Positions 27,125-36,807 of a stretch of DNA of 64,000 nt are shown one piece after another (position 1 is the first letter of the stretch; every line of letters begins with the position of its first letter). The position numbers and the translations under genes were made by a program. The DNA comes from Desertimonas sp963772825. Lineage in GTDB: Bacteria; Actinomycetota; Acidimicrobiia; Acidimicrobiales; Ilumatobacteraceae. The stretch covers positions 124,001 through 188,000 of the forward strand of contig CAVYYX010000015.1 in the NCBI GenBank assembly GCA_963772825.1, given 5' to 3'. The notes beneath the pieces are model-generated. The model ran no database searches. It saw only the letters and a list, made by a program, of their open reading frames with translations, and was not told the origin of the DNA.

Positions 27125-27818
27125 ATGGGGGACGGATCTGTTCTCGTGGTCGGTGGCACGGGTGGCATCGGCCGCGAAGTCGCCCGCCGGTATCACGAGC
27201 GAGGCCACGACGTGACCATCACCGGTCGCGAACCTGGAACGCACGAGTGCGGTCGCCGCTGAGCTCGGCGCTGACGTCGGCGCCTTGGCGTTCGACCTCG
27301 CCGAGCCCGAAACGATCGCCGAGGCGATCAGCGGGCTGGGTGCGGTGTCGCGGCTCGTCCTGTCATCGATCGCTCGGGACAACAACCCGATTCGCGACTA
27401 CACGATCGCCGACGCGATCAACCTGACGACGATGAAGCTCGTCGGCTACACGACGACGGTGAATGCCCTCATCGGCCGCCTCTCGGAGGACAGCTCGGTC
27501 GTGCTGTTCGGCGGTCGAGCCAAGGATCGCCCGTACCCGGGTTCCACCACGGTGACGACCGTCAACGGCGGTGTGAGCAGCCTGATCCGAACCCTGGCCG
27601 TCGAGCTCGCCCCGGTGCGCTTCAACGCCATCCATCCTGGAATCGTCGGCGACAGCCCGTTCTGGGAGAACAAGCCACTCGACGCGGTCATCCAGCGAAC
27701 CCCGACGGGCCGTCTCGTCACGATGGCCGAAGTTGTCGACGCCACCGAGTTCCTGCTGGAGAACCGAGGGGTGAACGGCGTCAACCTTGCGATTGACGGT
27801 GGCTGGATGCTGCTCTGA
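27125..27818 (+). CDS. Short-chain dehydrogenase/reductase (one frameshift)
   Basis: ATG 27125 follows GAAGGGAG. The dinucleotide motif is VLVVGGTGGIGREVARRYHE, the central motif VVLFGGRAKDRPYPGST, and the C-terminus FNAIHPGIVGDSPFW with GVNGVNLAIDGGWML. The usual YxxxK is not clear: the aligned segment is TTVTTVNGGVSSL, so catalysis may be altered. A single extra G near 27238 splits the gene; removing it gives GREPERTSAVAAELGADVGA and a 231-codon ORF. It follows the XRE-cupin regulator. Confidence 0.8.
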
Positions 27819-27852
27819 CAGAGCTGGGCGTGAGCCGGGCGTCGCCGACCAC

Positions 27853-27981
27853 TTGAGTCACCGCTGTGGTCACAAACTGAACCACATCCGTGACTGAAGC
27901 GGTGCTCGCCGCTGCCCAACAGCGCACTCCCATCGCTTGCGTCACCGGATTGGTCGGCGACTGACCACAACGGTGACTCAA
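27853..27981. terminator. Compound inverted repeats between convergent genes
   Basis: TTGAGTCACCGCTGTGGTCA (27853-27872) pairs with 27962-27981 (19 of 20), and its inner part AGTCACCGCTGTGGT also pairs imperfectly with ACCACATCCGTGACT (27881-27895). Two alternative hairpins can therefore form. The gap lies between the SDR stop (27818) and the stop of the permease-amidohydrolase gene (27978), so a bidirectional terminator is the simplest reading. Confidence 0.6.
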
Positions 27982-30440
27982 ATCTTTGGCAGCTTGAAGC
28001 CCGACTTGGCGATCACGAAGTCCCGAGATTCCACGGCGCGGCGGTGGACTGCTGGCCAGTCGACATGGAGCAGCCGACCGCCCTGTTTCATGAGGCGACC
28101 GGCGATCAGGACCGTGTCGACGTTGCCGGTGTCCATGCTCGTCACCACCGCAGTGGCCGGATCACCCAGCGGCGTCACGTTCATCCGATCCGTGCGCAGC
28201 ATGATGATGTCCGCTCGCTTGCCTGGCGTCAGTGATCCGACCTTGGCATCGAGCCCGTTCGCTCTCGCACCCTCGATCGTGGCGTAGGCCAGGACGTCGC
28301 GAGCGGTGATCGGCGCGGCGCCCGCGGCGCGAGCGCGCTGCAGGGCGAGCACCGATCGCATCTGGTTGAACATGTCGCTCGGGACGTTCGTCTCCACGTC
28401 GACGCTGAGGCTGGGTTTCAAGCCGCGATCGAGGAACTTCTGGATGGGCGGCATGCCATGGCCCATCATCATCTCCACCGGGGCGGCCAATGACACGGTT
28501 CCGCCGGTATCGACGATCATCTGGATCTCGGTGTCGTTGAGCGTCGTGCAATGGATGTAGGTGGTGTCGGGGCCGAGCACCCCGGACCGCCCGAACTGTT
28601 CGAACTTGGCATCCAGGCCATAGGACCCGACGCCGACGTGGGTCGTGATTCGGGCACCGGCCTCTCGGGCCAGCTTCCAGTGGTCACGGGTGACCTCGAA
28701 ATCGGTGAACTCCGGACCCGGTGCCGCCAGGGCGAGTGTGAGCATCTGGTCCTGGCTCGCGAAGTGCTCGGTGGCCGCCCGCATGAACCAGCTCGGCTGA
28801 CGCTCCTCCCACTTGCCCCACCACGGGAACCCGTAGGCGAACACGGCTCGCATCCCGGAGTCCTCCAGCGCTTGGATGACCGCGTCCGTGTGCTCGGGCG
28901 AGCCTTGGATGTGCGACCAGTCCAGCAGGGTGGTGATTCCGGCGTCGATGGCCCCGAGCGCCGAGATCAGGTTTCCCAGGTAGGCATCCTCCGGCCGGAA
29001 GGTAGGAGCCAACTTGTGCAGGACGTGCGAGATGTAACCCGACCGCCCTTCCAAGGGCACGTCGGCGCCGAGGTTGCGGAGCAGGCCCTCCCAGATGTGG
29101 CGGTGGCTGTCGACGAACCCCGGCATCACGACCATTCCTGAAGCGTCGATGACCTCGGCCCCGTCCGCCTCGAGGCCTTGGCCGACGGCCACGATTCGAT
29201 CACGATCGATCAGCACGTCGCAGCCGTTGACGTCCCCGATCTGGGGATCGAGGCTGAGGACGATCCCGTTCTTGATCAACCGGTACTCGGTTGGCACCAC
29301 CGAGAAGTCGACTCCTGCTGCGTAGAACTTGGGCAGCTCGGCAACCTCGGCAACCCTGCTGCCGACGACGAGGCGACGCGCTCTGCGGAAGTTGCGCTTG
29401 ACCAACTCCTTGAGATCGCCGACTTGGAAGAGGACGATTCCGACCAGCACCAGGAGGCCGATGATCATCGAGCCGTCGGTCGGCGACAGCTCGAGGAACG
29501 GGAGTGCGGTGATGACGAGGGCGAGCAGGACAGCCGCCACCGTGCTCCCGACGAAGGTCGCTCGGCCACCGGCCAGCGCCGCCCCGCCGAGGACCGCAGC
29601 GGTGATGCTGTTGAGCGCGAACGAACTACCGATCTGGGCGTTGCCGATCGGCGAGCGGGCCATGACGAAGAGCGAGGCGACGGCAGCAAGGCCGCCCGAC
29701 AACAGGAGGGCGCGCACCCGAATCCAGTTGGTCCTGATCCCTCCGCGCTTTGCCGAGCGCTCGTCGAAACCGACAGCGCGCACCTCGAGACCCGAACCCG
29801 AGGCGTGCAGCCAGAGATCGAGCAGGCCGGCACCGACGACGATGACGATGAAGGCGACGGGGATCGGCCCGACGCTCGTCTTGAGAACGGACACCAGGTC
29901 ATCGCTGATGATCCCCTGGGCGGTGGGTCGCATGGTCAGCGAGATCCCGTCGAGAATGCTGAGTGTTGCCAGGGTGGCGATGAGTGACGGGATCTTGAAT
30001 CCCCTGATCAGCACGGCGTTGACGAGGCCAAGACCGAGACCGCAGGCGAGCACCGTCGCGATCCCGAAGAGGATCTCGACCGTCGAGGCGTCGCCGGCGA
30101 TCACGAACGACCCGACGACGACGCCGAAGCTGATCATCGCCCCGACCGACAGGTCCAGGTAACCGACGAGGATCGCATGCGTCTGGGCGATGGCAGCCAG
30201 CGCGAGGGGCATCGCCAGGAGGAGAACCGTCGTGAGGTTGGCCCGGTTGATGAATCCGTCGAACCGAGTTTCGGTGTACCAGAGCAGCCCCGCGATCAGC
30301 AGCACCTGCAGGGCCACCGGCATCCACAGTCGGACCTTGACGATCTTGCGCCACTCGTTCTTGTCGCGGGCGTTGCGGGCCGCCTTGCGGGCGAGTTGTC
30401 TCGCCCGATCGACGGTCGAGGTGTGGATCGCGACCGTCAC
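27978..30440 (-). CDS. Ribose-type ABC permease fused to a cyclic amidohydrolase
   Basis: 820 residues in one frame. Residues 35-345 are an RbsC/YjfF-like permease with about nine membrane segments (TTVLLLAMPLALAAIAQTHA, GYLDLSVGAMISFGVVVGS, AVLGGAALAGGRATFVGS). Residues 385-820 are a metal-dependent amidohydrolase of the ATZ/TRZ-deaminase type: metal His in MPGFVDSHRHIWEGL, ITTHVGVGS and YIHCTTLND, the Asp in SLSVDVETN, and the C-terminal GSLTPGKRADIIML. A GTG pair at 29300/29297 after AGCAGGAG could also start the enzyme separately. It is the last gene of a nine-gene operon; the fusion implies uptake coupled to hydrolysis or deamination. Substrate unknown. Confidence 0.85.
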   Translation of the reverse strand: MTVAIHTSTVDRARQLARKAARNARDKNEWRKIVKVRLWMPVALQVLLIAGLLWYTETRFDGFINRANLTTVLLLAMPLALAAIAQTHAILVGYLDLSVGAMISFGVVVGSFVIAGDASTVEILFGIATVLACGLGLGLVNAVLIRGFKIPSLIATLATLSILDGISLTMRPTAQGIISDDLVSVLKTSVGPIPVAFIVIVVGAGLLDLWLHASGSGLEVRAVGFDERSAKRGGIRTNWIRVRALLLSGGLAAVASLFVMARSPIGNAQIGSSFALNSITAAVLGGAALAGGRATFVGSTVAAVLLALVITALPFLELSPTDGSMIIGLLVLVGIVLFQVGDLKELVKRNFRRARRLVVGSRVAEVAELPKFYAAGVDFSVVPTEYRLIKNGIVLSLDPQIGDVNGCDVLIDRDRIVAVGQGLEADGAEVIDASGMVVMPGFVDSHRHIWEGLLRNLGADVPLEGRSGYISHVLHKLAPTFRPEDAYLGNLISALGAIDAGITTLLDWSHIQGSPEHTDAVIQALEDSGMRAVFAYGFPWWGKWEERQPSWFMRAATEHFASQDQMLTLALAAPGPEFTDFEVTRDHWKLAREAGARITTHVGVGSYGLDAKFEQFGRSGVLGPDTTYIHCTTLNDTEIQMIVDTGGTVSLAAPVEMMMGHGMPPIQKFLDRGLKPSLSVDVETNVPSDMFNQMRSVLALQRARAAGAAPITARDVLAYATIEGARANGLDAKVGSLTPGKRADIIMLRTDRMNVTPLGDPATAVVTSMDTGNVDTVLIAGRLMKQGGRLLHVDWPAVHRRAVESRDFVIAKSGFKLPKI

Positions 30441-32014
30441 TGGTCCGCCGCGTCACTCGGACTCGAGCGCGAGGGCGACGTGGGCATCGCCACACCGAGC
30501 GGAGATCTGGCGGACTTCGACATCCCTGGGCCGCGAACGATGGCCTCGACGATGCGCACCTCGTCGAGCTCGTCTCCGGGGATCTCCTCGATGATCGTGC
30601 CTCGCGACATCACGAACACGCGGTTGCAGAGGCCGGAAAGCTCGATGGGGTCGCTCGACTTGACGAGCAGGGCGGCCCCGGCCGCGGCGCGGACATGGAG
30701 GGCGGTGTAGATGTCGAGGCGCGCGCCGACGTCGACACCCTGGGTGGGCTCGTACGCCAAGATCACCGACGGCGAGCTGAGAAACGATCGGGCGACGGAG
30801 ACCTTCTGCTGGTTCCCGCCGGAGAGGAACTCGACTGGCTGGTCGAGCGAGGGGGTGCGGATCTCGAGCTGCTCGACGAGACCTCGCACCGCGTCGCGCT
30901 CGGCCCGCCGGCGCAGCAGCCCGAACCGGGTGAAACGCCGCAACGATTGAACGGTGGCGTTCACCCGCACGCCCAGGACGCCCATCAACGCCTCCCGTTT
31001 CCGATCGCCGGGGAGCAGCATGATCCCGGCGCGCACTGCCTCCCTGGTCGAGACCAAGGACAGCTCCTTCCCGGCGCAGACGACACTGCCGGCACGAGGT
31101 GGGATCCGGCCGGCAAGCGTGTCGAAGAGCTGGGGCTGGCCATTGCCCTCGGCGCCGGCGATCCCGACGACCTCGCCGCGGTGCAGCGTGAAGCTGACCG
31201 GGCCGAACGACTGACCCTGCAGGGCATCGACCACGAGCACTTCGTCGGCCTCGGCCGACGCCGGAACCGGCGGCGGGAACGCCGCCTCGAACGGGCGGCC
31301 GACGATCCGCTCGACAAGGTCCGACTCGGTGGTGGTCGCGGCGTCGAACGTTCCTTGATGCCGCCCGTCACGGAGCACCGTGATCCGGTCGGCAACCTCG
31401 AGCACTTCCGGCAAGCGGTGGCTGACATAGACCACACCGACACCGCGTTGCTTGCACGCCAGCACGGTTCGGTGGAGGGCCTCGACCTCCTCTGGGCCGA
31501 GAGCGGTGGTGGGCTCGTCGAGGAGCAGCACCTTCGGTTCGGTGACGAGCGCCTTGGCCACCTCGAACAGCTGACGCTCGGCCATCGTGAGCGAACCGAC
31601 CGGGGCGTCAGGGAACAGCTCGAGGTCGAGGTCGAGGTCGGCGAGAACCCGTCGAGCCCACTTCTTCCTGTGCCGGTAGGGCGGACGCCCATCGCTGGCG
31701 GCGTAGTAGAGGTTGTTCTTGACTGGCTCGGCGGCAACCGACGAGCCGTCCTGGTAGGCCATCGCCAGGCCGAGCTTGCGCGACAGCGCGGGCGAGTCGT
31801 GGGACAGCGGCCGGCCCCCGATCCGCACGGTGCCCCGATCGGGGTCGACGAACCCTGACGCGACGCCGAGGAGCGTCGACTTGCCGGAGCCGTTCTCGCC
31901 GACCACCGCATGGACCTCACCGGCGCGGCAGTCGAAGCTGACGGAAGTCAGCGCCCGAACGGCGCCGAACTGGCGGGACACGCCCGCCAGTTCGAGCACC
32001 AGTTCGCTATTCAC
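30437..32014 (-). CDS. Ribose-type ABC transporter ATPase (RbsA-like)
   Basis: 525 residues with two ABC modules. The first has Walker A GENGSGKSTL, signature region SLTMAERQLFEVAKAL and Walker B VLLLDEPTTALGP; the second has the degenerate P-loop GAEGNGQPQL, signature FLSGGNQQKVSVARSF and EPTQGVDVGA, as in RbsA and nucleoside transporters. GTG 32014 lies directly after the dispersed repeat. The end overlaps the next gene by 4 nt. It powers the two permeases encoded at either side. Confidence 0.92.
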   Translation of the reverse strand: MNSELVLELAGVSRQFGAVRALTSVSFDCRAGEVHAVVGENGSGKSTLLGVASGFVDPDRGTVRIGGRPLSHDSPALSRKLGLAMAYQDGSSVAAEPVKNNLYYAASDGRPPYRHRKKWARRVLADLDLDLELFPDAPVGSLTMAERQLFEVAKALVTEPKVLLLDEPTTALGPEEVEALHRTVLACKQRGVGVVYVSHRLPEVLEVADRITVLRDGRHQGTFDAATTTESDLVERIVGRPFEAAFPPPVPASAEADEVLVVDALQGQSFGPVSFTLHRGEVVGIAGAEGNGQPQLFDTLAGRIPPRAGSVVCAGKELSLVSTREAVRAGIMLLPGDRKREALMGVLGVRVNATVQSLRRFTRFGLLRRRAERDAVRGLVEQLEIRTPSLDQPVEFLSGGNQQKVSVARSFLSSPSVILAYEPTQGVDVGARLDIYTALHVRAAAGAALLVKSSDPIELSGLCNRVFVMSRGTIIEEIPGDELDEVRIVEAIVRGPGMSKSARSPLGVAMPTSPSRSSPSDAADQ

Positions 32015-32017
32015 TGC

Positions 32018-32139
32018 GTTCCCCGGCCACGCAGGCCGTCATTGCGTTCCCCGGCCACGCAGGCCGCCTGTGGCTGCTCCCTCCGCTGGCGCTCCGGTCG
32101 CTCACAGTGGAGCGACCGGTTGGCGCCTCGTCGCTCGCA
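32018..32139 (-). repeat. Dispersed repeat between binding protein and ATPase genes
   Basis: Two tandem cores at 32018-32037 and 32046-32065 (28-bp period), followed by the flank ending GGCGCCTCGTCGCTCGCA (32122-32139). Same layout and orientation as the copy in hom at 6361-6447. It fills the gap between the binding-protein stop and the ATPase start and supplies the sequence just before GTG 32014. Confidence 0.9.
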
Positions 32140-32165
32140 GTCCTCGACAACGTCCAGCTGACCGT

Positions 32166-33462
32166 TCAACCGCCGAACATCTCGGCGAGCACGCTGTCGG
32201 GCACCAGGGACGTCCCGGACACGACCTCGTTCACCCGATCCGGGTTGCAGTCGGCCTCGGTGACCTGCCTCATCACATGGGGAACCACGACCTCGCCCGG
32301 AACGTCGGCGTCCTGGAGGGCGAGCATCGCCGCGGTGACGGCCACTCGGGACTGGAAGTTTCCGCCGGCCGAGTACCAGATGTTGTAGGTCGGCTCGGCG
32401 CGCTCCGCCCAGTCGCAGAACAGGGTCTGCTCGTCCGTGCGCAGCGCAACCGTCAGGTCCTGCACCGGGATGCCCAGCTCGTCGTACGCCTGCAGGGCCG
32501 TGTACAGCCCGTCGGAGTACTCGTACGCCCATCCCCTGATGTCCGGGGTGGTCGTGAGCAGGCCGCGAACCGTGTCGAGGGCCATCGTGTTCACCCAGTA
32601 CGTGTCCCCGGTGGTCGAGTTCTCGTCGGCCGGCGGGTTGACGAGATCGACGCCGTCGGCGAGGGCGGTGGTCGCACACTGCTGCCAACCGAGGCTCGAG
32701 CGCGTTCCCCGGGGTACCGCCGAGCATGGCCACCTCGCCAGTGCCGACGCCGGTGTTGAGAACATCGGCGAAGCTCTCGCCGAGCGCGCAGAGGTCCTCA
32801 CCGATCACCGCCGTGTAGTCCTCACCCGGGACGAGCGCGCCCTCCTGGCCGGGCAATCCGACGTAGCCCGCCGAGAAGGACAGGTACGGGATGCCCGCGG
32901 CCTCCGCTTCGGACACGGCTCCGGCGAGGGCGATGCCGACGTCGGGATACCCGACGATGAAGTCGACGCCGCTCTGGATCAGGAACCGCACGTCGTTGGC
33001 GTGAACTTCCGGATCCTGGTTGAAGTTGGCGGCAGTCGAGACGATCGAGCCGATCTCGGGGTACGTGAGCGCTTGGAGGATCGCCTCCATGTGACTCACC
33101 GATCGCCAGACGTTGACCGTGTCGCCGCCACCGTCGGCGTAGCCCATGACCAGCTCCCCACCGCTGCCGGTGTCACACGACTGATTGCTCCAACACTCCA
33201 GGGCCTTGTCGATGGTCGCTTGGTCGAGGTCCTGGCTGGCCCGGGCGATCGCCGCGAGCACGATGTCCCAGCTTTCCGGCGCCGATGGGTCGACGGGGCC
33301 GAGGGCCTTCTCGACGAGCGCCGGATCCGCCGCCGATGGATCCTCGCCGTAGTCGGCCAGCGATCCGCCGCCTGGTTCGGTGGTCGCGTTGGCCCCAGAG
33401 CCGAACGCGGTCGCCGTCATCGCGAGCAGCGCGACGACTCCTAGGTTTCGCTTCAGGTGCAT
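32166..33462 (-). CDS. Periplasmic sugar/nucleoside-type binding protein (one frameshift)
   Basis: About 432 codons. ATG 33462 follows AAGGGGG. The signal peptide is KRNLGVVALLAMTATAFGSG. The mature part has a periplasmic-binding type I fold (FNQDPEVHANDVRFLIQSGV, DFIVGYPDVGIALAGAVSEA, then DIRGWAYEYSDGLYTALQAY). One extra C near 32700 shifts the frame; removing it gives GGTPGNASSLGWQQC. Extra Cys pairs (CWSNQSC) suggest a disulfide. It is the receptor of the ribose-type importer in the operon. Confidence 0.88.
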
Positions 33463-33508
33463 GATGTCTTCCCCCTTGGCCCGTTGATGGGCCTGTCTTG
33501 TGTTGATG

Positions 33509-34522
33509 TCATTTCGTCTCGACTGAAAGTCGCCGTTCGCGGAAGAGCGCCTCGACGCCCTTGATGATGCGGTCGCCCGAGATCAGCATTCCCCCGATGA
33601 TCACGAGGCCGAACACGAGGAACTGGAGAGAGGTCGCCAGGCCGAGCGATCGCATCATCTGGTTCAACCCGGTGAGGAAGAACGCCGCAGCGAATGTGGA
33701 CAGCGGGCTGGCCAGACCTCCGGCCAGCGAAGCGCCACCGATGACGACCGCGGCGATCGGACCGAGGAGGTACGGCGAGCCGATGTTGACCCCAGGGTTG
33801 CGCAGCAGCCCGGCCAGGGCGATCCCGGCGATCGCGTACAGGACCGCCGCCACCACGTAGACGAGAGTCTGGTTCAGCGTCACCCGCACGCCCATCACGT
33901 GGGACGACACCGGGTTGGCGCCGACCACCTGGAAGCGGCGTCCGACCGAGGTCGATCGAAGTCCCACGATGAACAGCAGCGTGACGACCACCCCCACCCA
34001 GAAGATCGGGCTGACCCCGAGGATCCGGCCCGCGGCCCAGTCGGACAGACCGCGCGGCACCGCACTCTGCACCGGGAACGTGCCGACGTAACGGCTGACG
34101 ACGCCGACCACGATCTGGCCCGTCGCCAGCGTGACGATGAGGGCGTTCAACTTGAGGCCCCCGATGAGGATCCCGTTCACCAAGCCGATCAGCGCGGCGG
34201 CGCCGATCGCCGCAAGGATCGCGATCCAGATGCGGCTGTCGGACTGCTCGCCGACGCCGGTCATGATCATCGCCGCGAGCGTCAGGGTGCCTGGCGTGCT
34301 GAGATCGATGCCCCCGGTCATGATCACCAACATCTGGCCGAGCGCCGTGATCCCGAGCAGGGCACCGAACGGGGCGATCGCTGACAAGGCGACCGGGCTG
34401 AGGGTCTCGGGCACCCAGATCGCGGCCACGACCACGAGGAGGAGCAGGGCGATGAAGACGGGCATGTAGCGCGACGCGACAACGAACCTTGTGAGGGCCG
34501 CGGCAGGCACTGACGCGGTCAT
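33509..34522 (-). CDS. Ribose-type ABC permease (RbsC-like)
   Basis: 337 residues from ATG 34522 (MTASVPAAALTRFVVASRY). About nine membrane segments. Family motifs: GQMLVIMTGGIDLSTPGTLT, VNGILIGGLKLNALIVTLAT and VVIGGASLAGGLASPLST. It pairs with the permease half of the fusion gene to form a heterodimeric channel, as in nucleoside transporters with two permeases. The 88-bp gap upstream contains a dispersed repeat. Confidence 0.92.
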   Translation of the reverse strand: MTASVPAAALTRFVVASRYMPVFIALLLLVVVAAIWVPETLSPVALSAIAPFGALLGITALGQMLVIMTGGIDLSTPGTLTLAAMIMTGVGEQSDSRIWIAILAAIGAAALIGLVNGILIGGLKLNALIVTLATGQIVVGVVSRYVGTFPVQSAVPRGLSDWAAGRILGVSPIFWVGVVVTLLFIVGLRSTSVGRRFQVVGANPVSSHVMGVRVTLNQTLVYVVAAVLYAIAGIALAGLLRNPGVNIGSPYLLGPIAAVVIGGASLAGGLASPLSTFAAAFFLTGLNQMMRSLGLATSLQFLVFGLVIIGGMLISGDRIIKGVEALFRERRLSVETK

Positions 34523-34538
34523 TGCTGCGCCTGTTGCG

Positions 34539-34600
34539 TGCGAGCGAGCGAGCGCCAGCGAGTGAGCGGCCAGCGACGGCAGACTGCGTGGCCGGGGAAC
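34539..34600 (+). repeat. Dispersed repeat between amidohydrolase and permease genes
   Basis: GCGAGCGAGCGAGCGCCAGC flank (from about 34540) and the core variant GACTGCGTGGCCGGGGAAC at 34582-34600. It belongs to the family at 6361, 24735, 32018 and 59410 and occupies an operon gap. Confidence 0.75.
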
Positions 34601-34610
34601 GCCGTGATCG

Positions 34611-35858
34611 TCATCGCTGATCGGCTCCAGCGCTGACGGCGAGCCCGGCGACGGAGATCTGCCGCTGGGCCGCCGTGGCGAGGGCTCGTGCCCTCGCCAC
34701 GTCGGCGGTGAGCTCGCCGTTCTCGACCAGTCGGGCGCCGCCCACGAAGACCCACCCGAGGTTCGAGGTGTCCATCCCCCACACGACGGCACCGACCGGG
34801 TCATTGACGGGAGCGATGTTCGGACGATCGGCTCGCAGCACGAGGACATCAGCCCGCTTGCCCGGGCTCAACGACCCGGTGACGGCGGCCAGACCGGCGG
34901 CCCGTGCACCATCGATGGTGGCGTAGCGAATGACCTCGCGAGTCCCGAGCAGGTTCGGGACACCTCCTTTGCCCGCCAGCTTGAGGTCGAACGACGTGGC
35001 GTGCTGAACCGAGATCACGGCCCGCATCTGGGCGAAGATGTCGCCGGGCGAGAGCAATTCGACCCCGACGCCCAAGCCCGGCCGGATGCCCCGGTCGATG
35101 AGCTGTTGCACGGGAGGCGGACCGACTCCGCCGACCATGTCGCTCGCCGCCGTGAGCGCGACCGCCGTCGACGAGGCAGCGATGGCGGCGAAGTCGGTGA
35201 GGTCGAGACGGGTGCAGTGCGACAAGGTGACATCCGGCCCCAGGAGTCCACGGCGACCCATCTCGGCAACCTCGCCACCCGCCGCCCCCGACGTGCCGGC
35301 GTGGGCGTGGATCCGCTGTCCCCGAGCGCGGGCCTCGGACCATCCGGCCGCGAGCCCGTTGAGATCTGCCCCGACGAGGTCGGGGGACGCGAATGCCAGC
35401 GTGGTGTCGGGGGACCGAGTCGCGGCGGCTTGCGACGAGGCGAAGACCGTGCGCACACCGGAGTCGGCGTGGGCCGCCAGCGCCGCCTCGCGATGAGCTG
35501 CGTCACCAGGGAAATCAGACCAGTCGACGACGGTCGTGATGCCGGCCTCGAGCGCTCGGAGCAATCCGACCAGCGTGGCTGCGTACACGTCGTCAGGTTG
35601 GCAGCGGCTGGCGAGATCGGGGTCGGACGCCGAACCGACCTCGCGGAGGAAGGACTGCCACAGGTGGCGGTGGGCATCGACGAACCCGGGCATGACGATC
35701 GTGGAGGCGGCGTCGACGACTTCGGCACCGCGTGCCCGCAGCGACGAGCCCACCTCGCTGATGACTCCGTCGTCGATCAGCACGTCCGCCTCGACCAGGT
35801 TGCCAACCGCCCGGTCGAGCGACAGTACCGTGCCTCCTTTGATCAGCACCCTGGCCAT
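34611..35858 (-). CDS. Amidohydrolase of the ATZ/TRZ type, lacking the usual metal Asp
   Basis: 415 residues from ATG 35858. It aligns along its length with the C-terminal half of the 27978-30440 protein: MPGFVDAHRHLWQSF (HxH), DWSDFPGDAAHREAAL, IHAHAGTSG, LSHCTRLD and GSLSPGKRADVLVLRAD. At the position of the metal-binding Asp (SVDVE in the fusion) it has GVGVE, with Gly at codon 35064-35066. It may be inactive, or have altered chemistry, or be a sequencing error. Follows the bicupin by 31 nt. Confidence 0.85.
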   Translation of the reverse strand: MARVLIKGGTVLSLDRAVGNLVEADVLIDDGVISEVGSSLRARGAEVVDAASTIVMPGFVDAHRHLWQSFLREVGSASDPDLASRCQPDDVYAATLVGLLRALEAGITTVVDWSDFPGDAAHREAALAAHADSGVRTVFASSQAAATRSPDTTLAFASPDLVGADLNGLAAGWSEARARGQRIHAHAGTSGAAGGEVAEMGRRGLLGPDVTLSHCTRLDLTDFAAIAASSTAVALTAASDMVGGVGPPPVQQLIDRGIRPGLGVGVELLSPGDIFAQMRAVISVQHATSFDLKLAGKGGVPNLLGTREVIRYATIDGARAAGLAAVTGSLSPGKRADVLVLRADRPNIAPVNDPVGAVVWGMDTSNLGWVFVGGARLVENGELTADVARARALATAAQRQISVAGLAVSAGADQR

Positions 35859-35889
35859 CAGCCCGTCCTGTCGTCCATGCGGTCCTGCC

Positions 35890-36793
35890 CTAGTCGTTTG
35901 TCTCAGCGGACAGCGTGTCGTGGAGATATCTCCAGTCCCGGGCAAAGCGGTAGGAGTGGCGAGGTGGTGGCTGCGGTGCCTGCGTCTCCAGCCAGCGGAC
36001 GCGGCCCGAGCCGATGTTCCGGAACTCGTGAACGCAGCCGACGCCGGCCCAGGCCACGTCGCCCGGGCCGAGCTCGTAGGCGTTCCCGTCGAAGAAGGCC
36101 TCCACCTCTCCGTCGAGGATCTGATACGTCTCCTCGAGCGGGTGGTCGTGGGCGCCGGCGAACCCGCCCTGCTCGTACTGCACCATGAACATCGTCGAGA
36201 GGTCCGCGCCGAGGTCGGAGTCGACCATCATCTTGACCGAGATTCCGCTGTACACGAGCAAGGCGGTACGCATGCTCGCGCTGACCTGCAGCCGGTCCTG
36301 AGTTTGGTTGGCGGGATCCATCGACTCGGCGTCGATGTGTCCGAAGTACCGGTTGCGCGGGTCACGAACGTCGACCGGCCGAGCGGACCCGGCAGCGAGC
36401 GGCCGGGGAAACTGAGTGTCGAAGTCGAACCGCGACCGTGGGAGCGGTGCCTTCATCTCCGAGAAGGACACAGGCTGGTCCGAGGTGTTCCTGAAGGCAT
36501 GGGTCGTGCCGACCGGCAGGAGCCCATAGTCACCAGTGACCAGCTCGATGCTTCCTTCCGGCGTGTCGACGGTCAGCGACCCGGCGGTCACGTAGAGCGA
36601 CTCTTCCCAGGAGTGCACGTGGCTGTCGACCGAGCCGCCGGGCTCGAGGCGGGCGACGCGGAATCCCATCTGGACCGCACCGCCGGCCTCGTCGACGACG
36701 TTGTCGCCGCTGTAACCGGTGCTGCGCCCGACGAATTCGGCGCGGCGTCCGGTAGTCGAGGTCGGCGACCTTCCTCACGACATGTTCGGCCAT
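35890..36793 (-). CDS. Bicupin, ureidoglycine aminohydrolase-like (one frameshift)
   Basis: ATG 36793 (MAEHVVRKVADLDYR) follows GGGAGGAC, 14 nt after the E1 beta stop. An extra C near 36738 moves the frame to FVGRSTGYSGDNVVDEAGGA. Cupin 1 has SVDSHVHSWEESLYVTAGSL and cupin 2 has AHDHPLEETYQILDGEVEAF with the distal His in GCVHEFRN. About 300 residues. The two-cupin layout with a complete metal site in the C-terminal cupin resembles (S)-ureidoglycine aminohydrolase, a Mn enzyme of purine breakdown. Other bicupins share this layout, so this is a suggestion only. Confidence 0.75.
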
Positions 36794-36807
36794 CCCGTCC
36801 TCCCCGA

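Noticed and set aside
32011..32165. C-terminal extension of the sugar-binding protein ending GERNDGLRGRGTQ
   Set aside because: This is the dispersed repeat read in the wrong frame after the 32700 shift; the true stop is at 32166.
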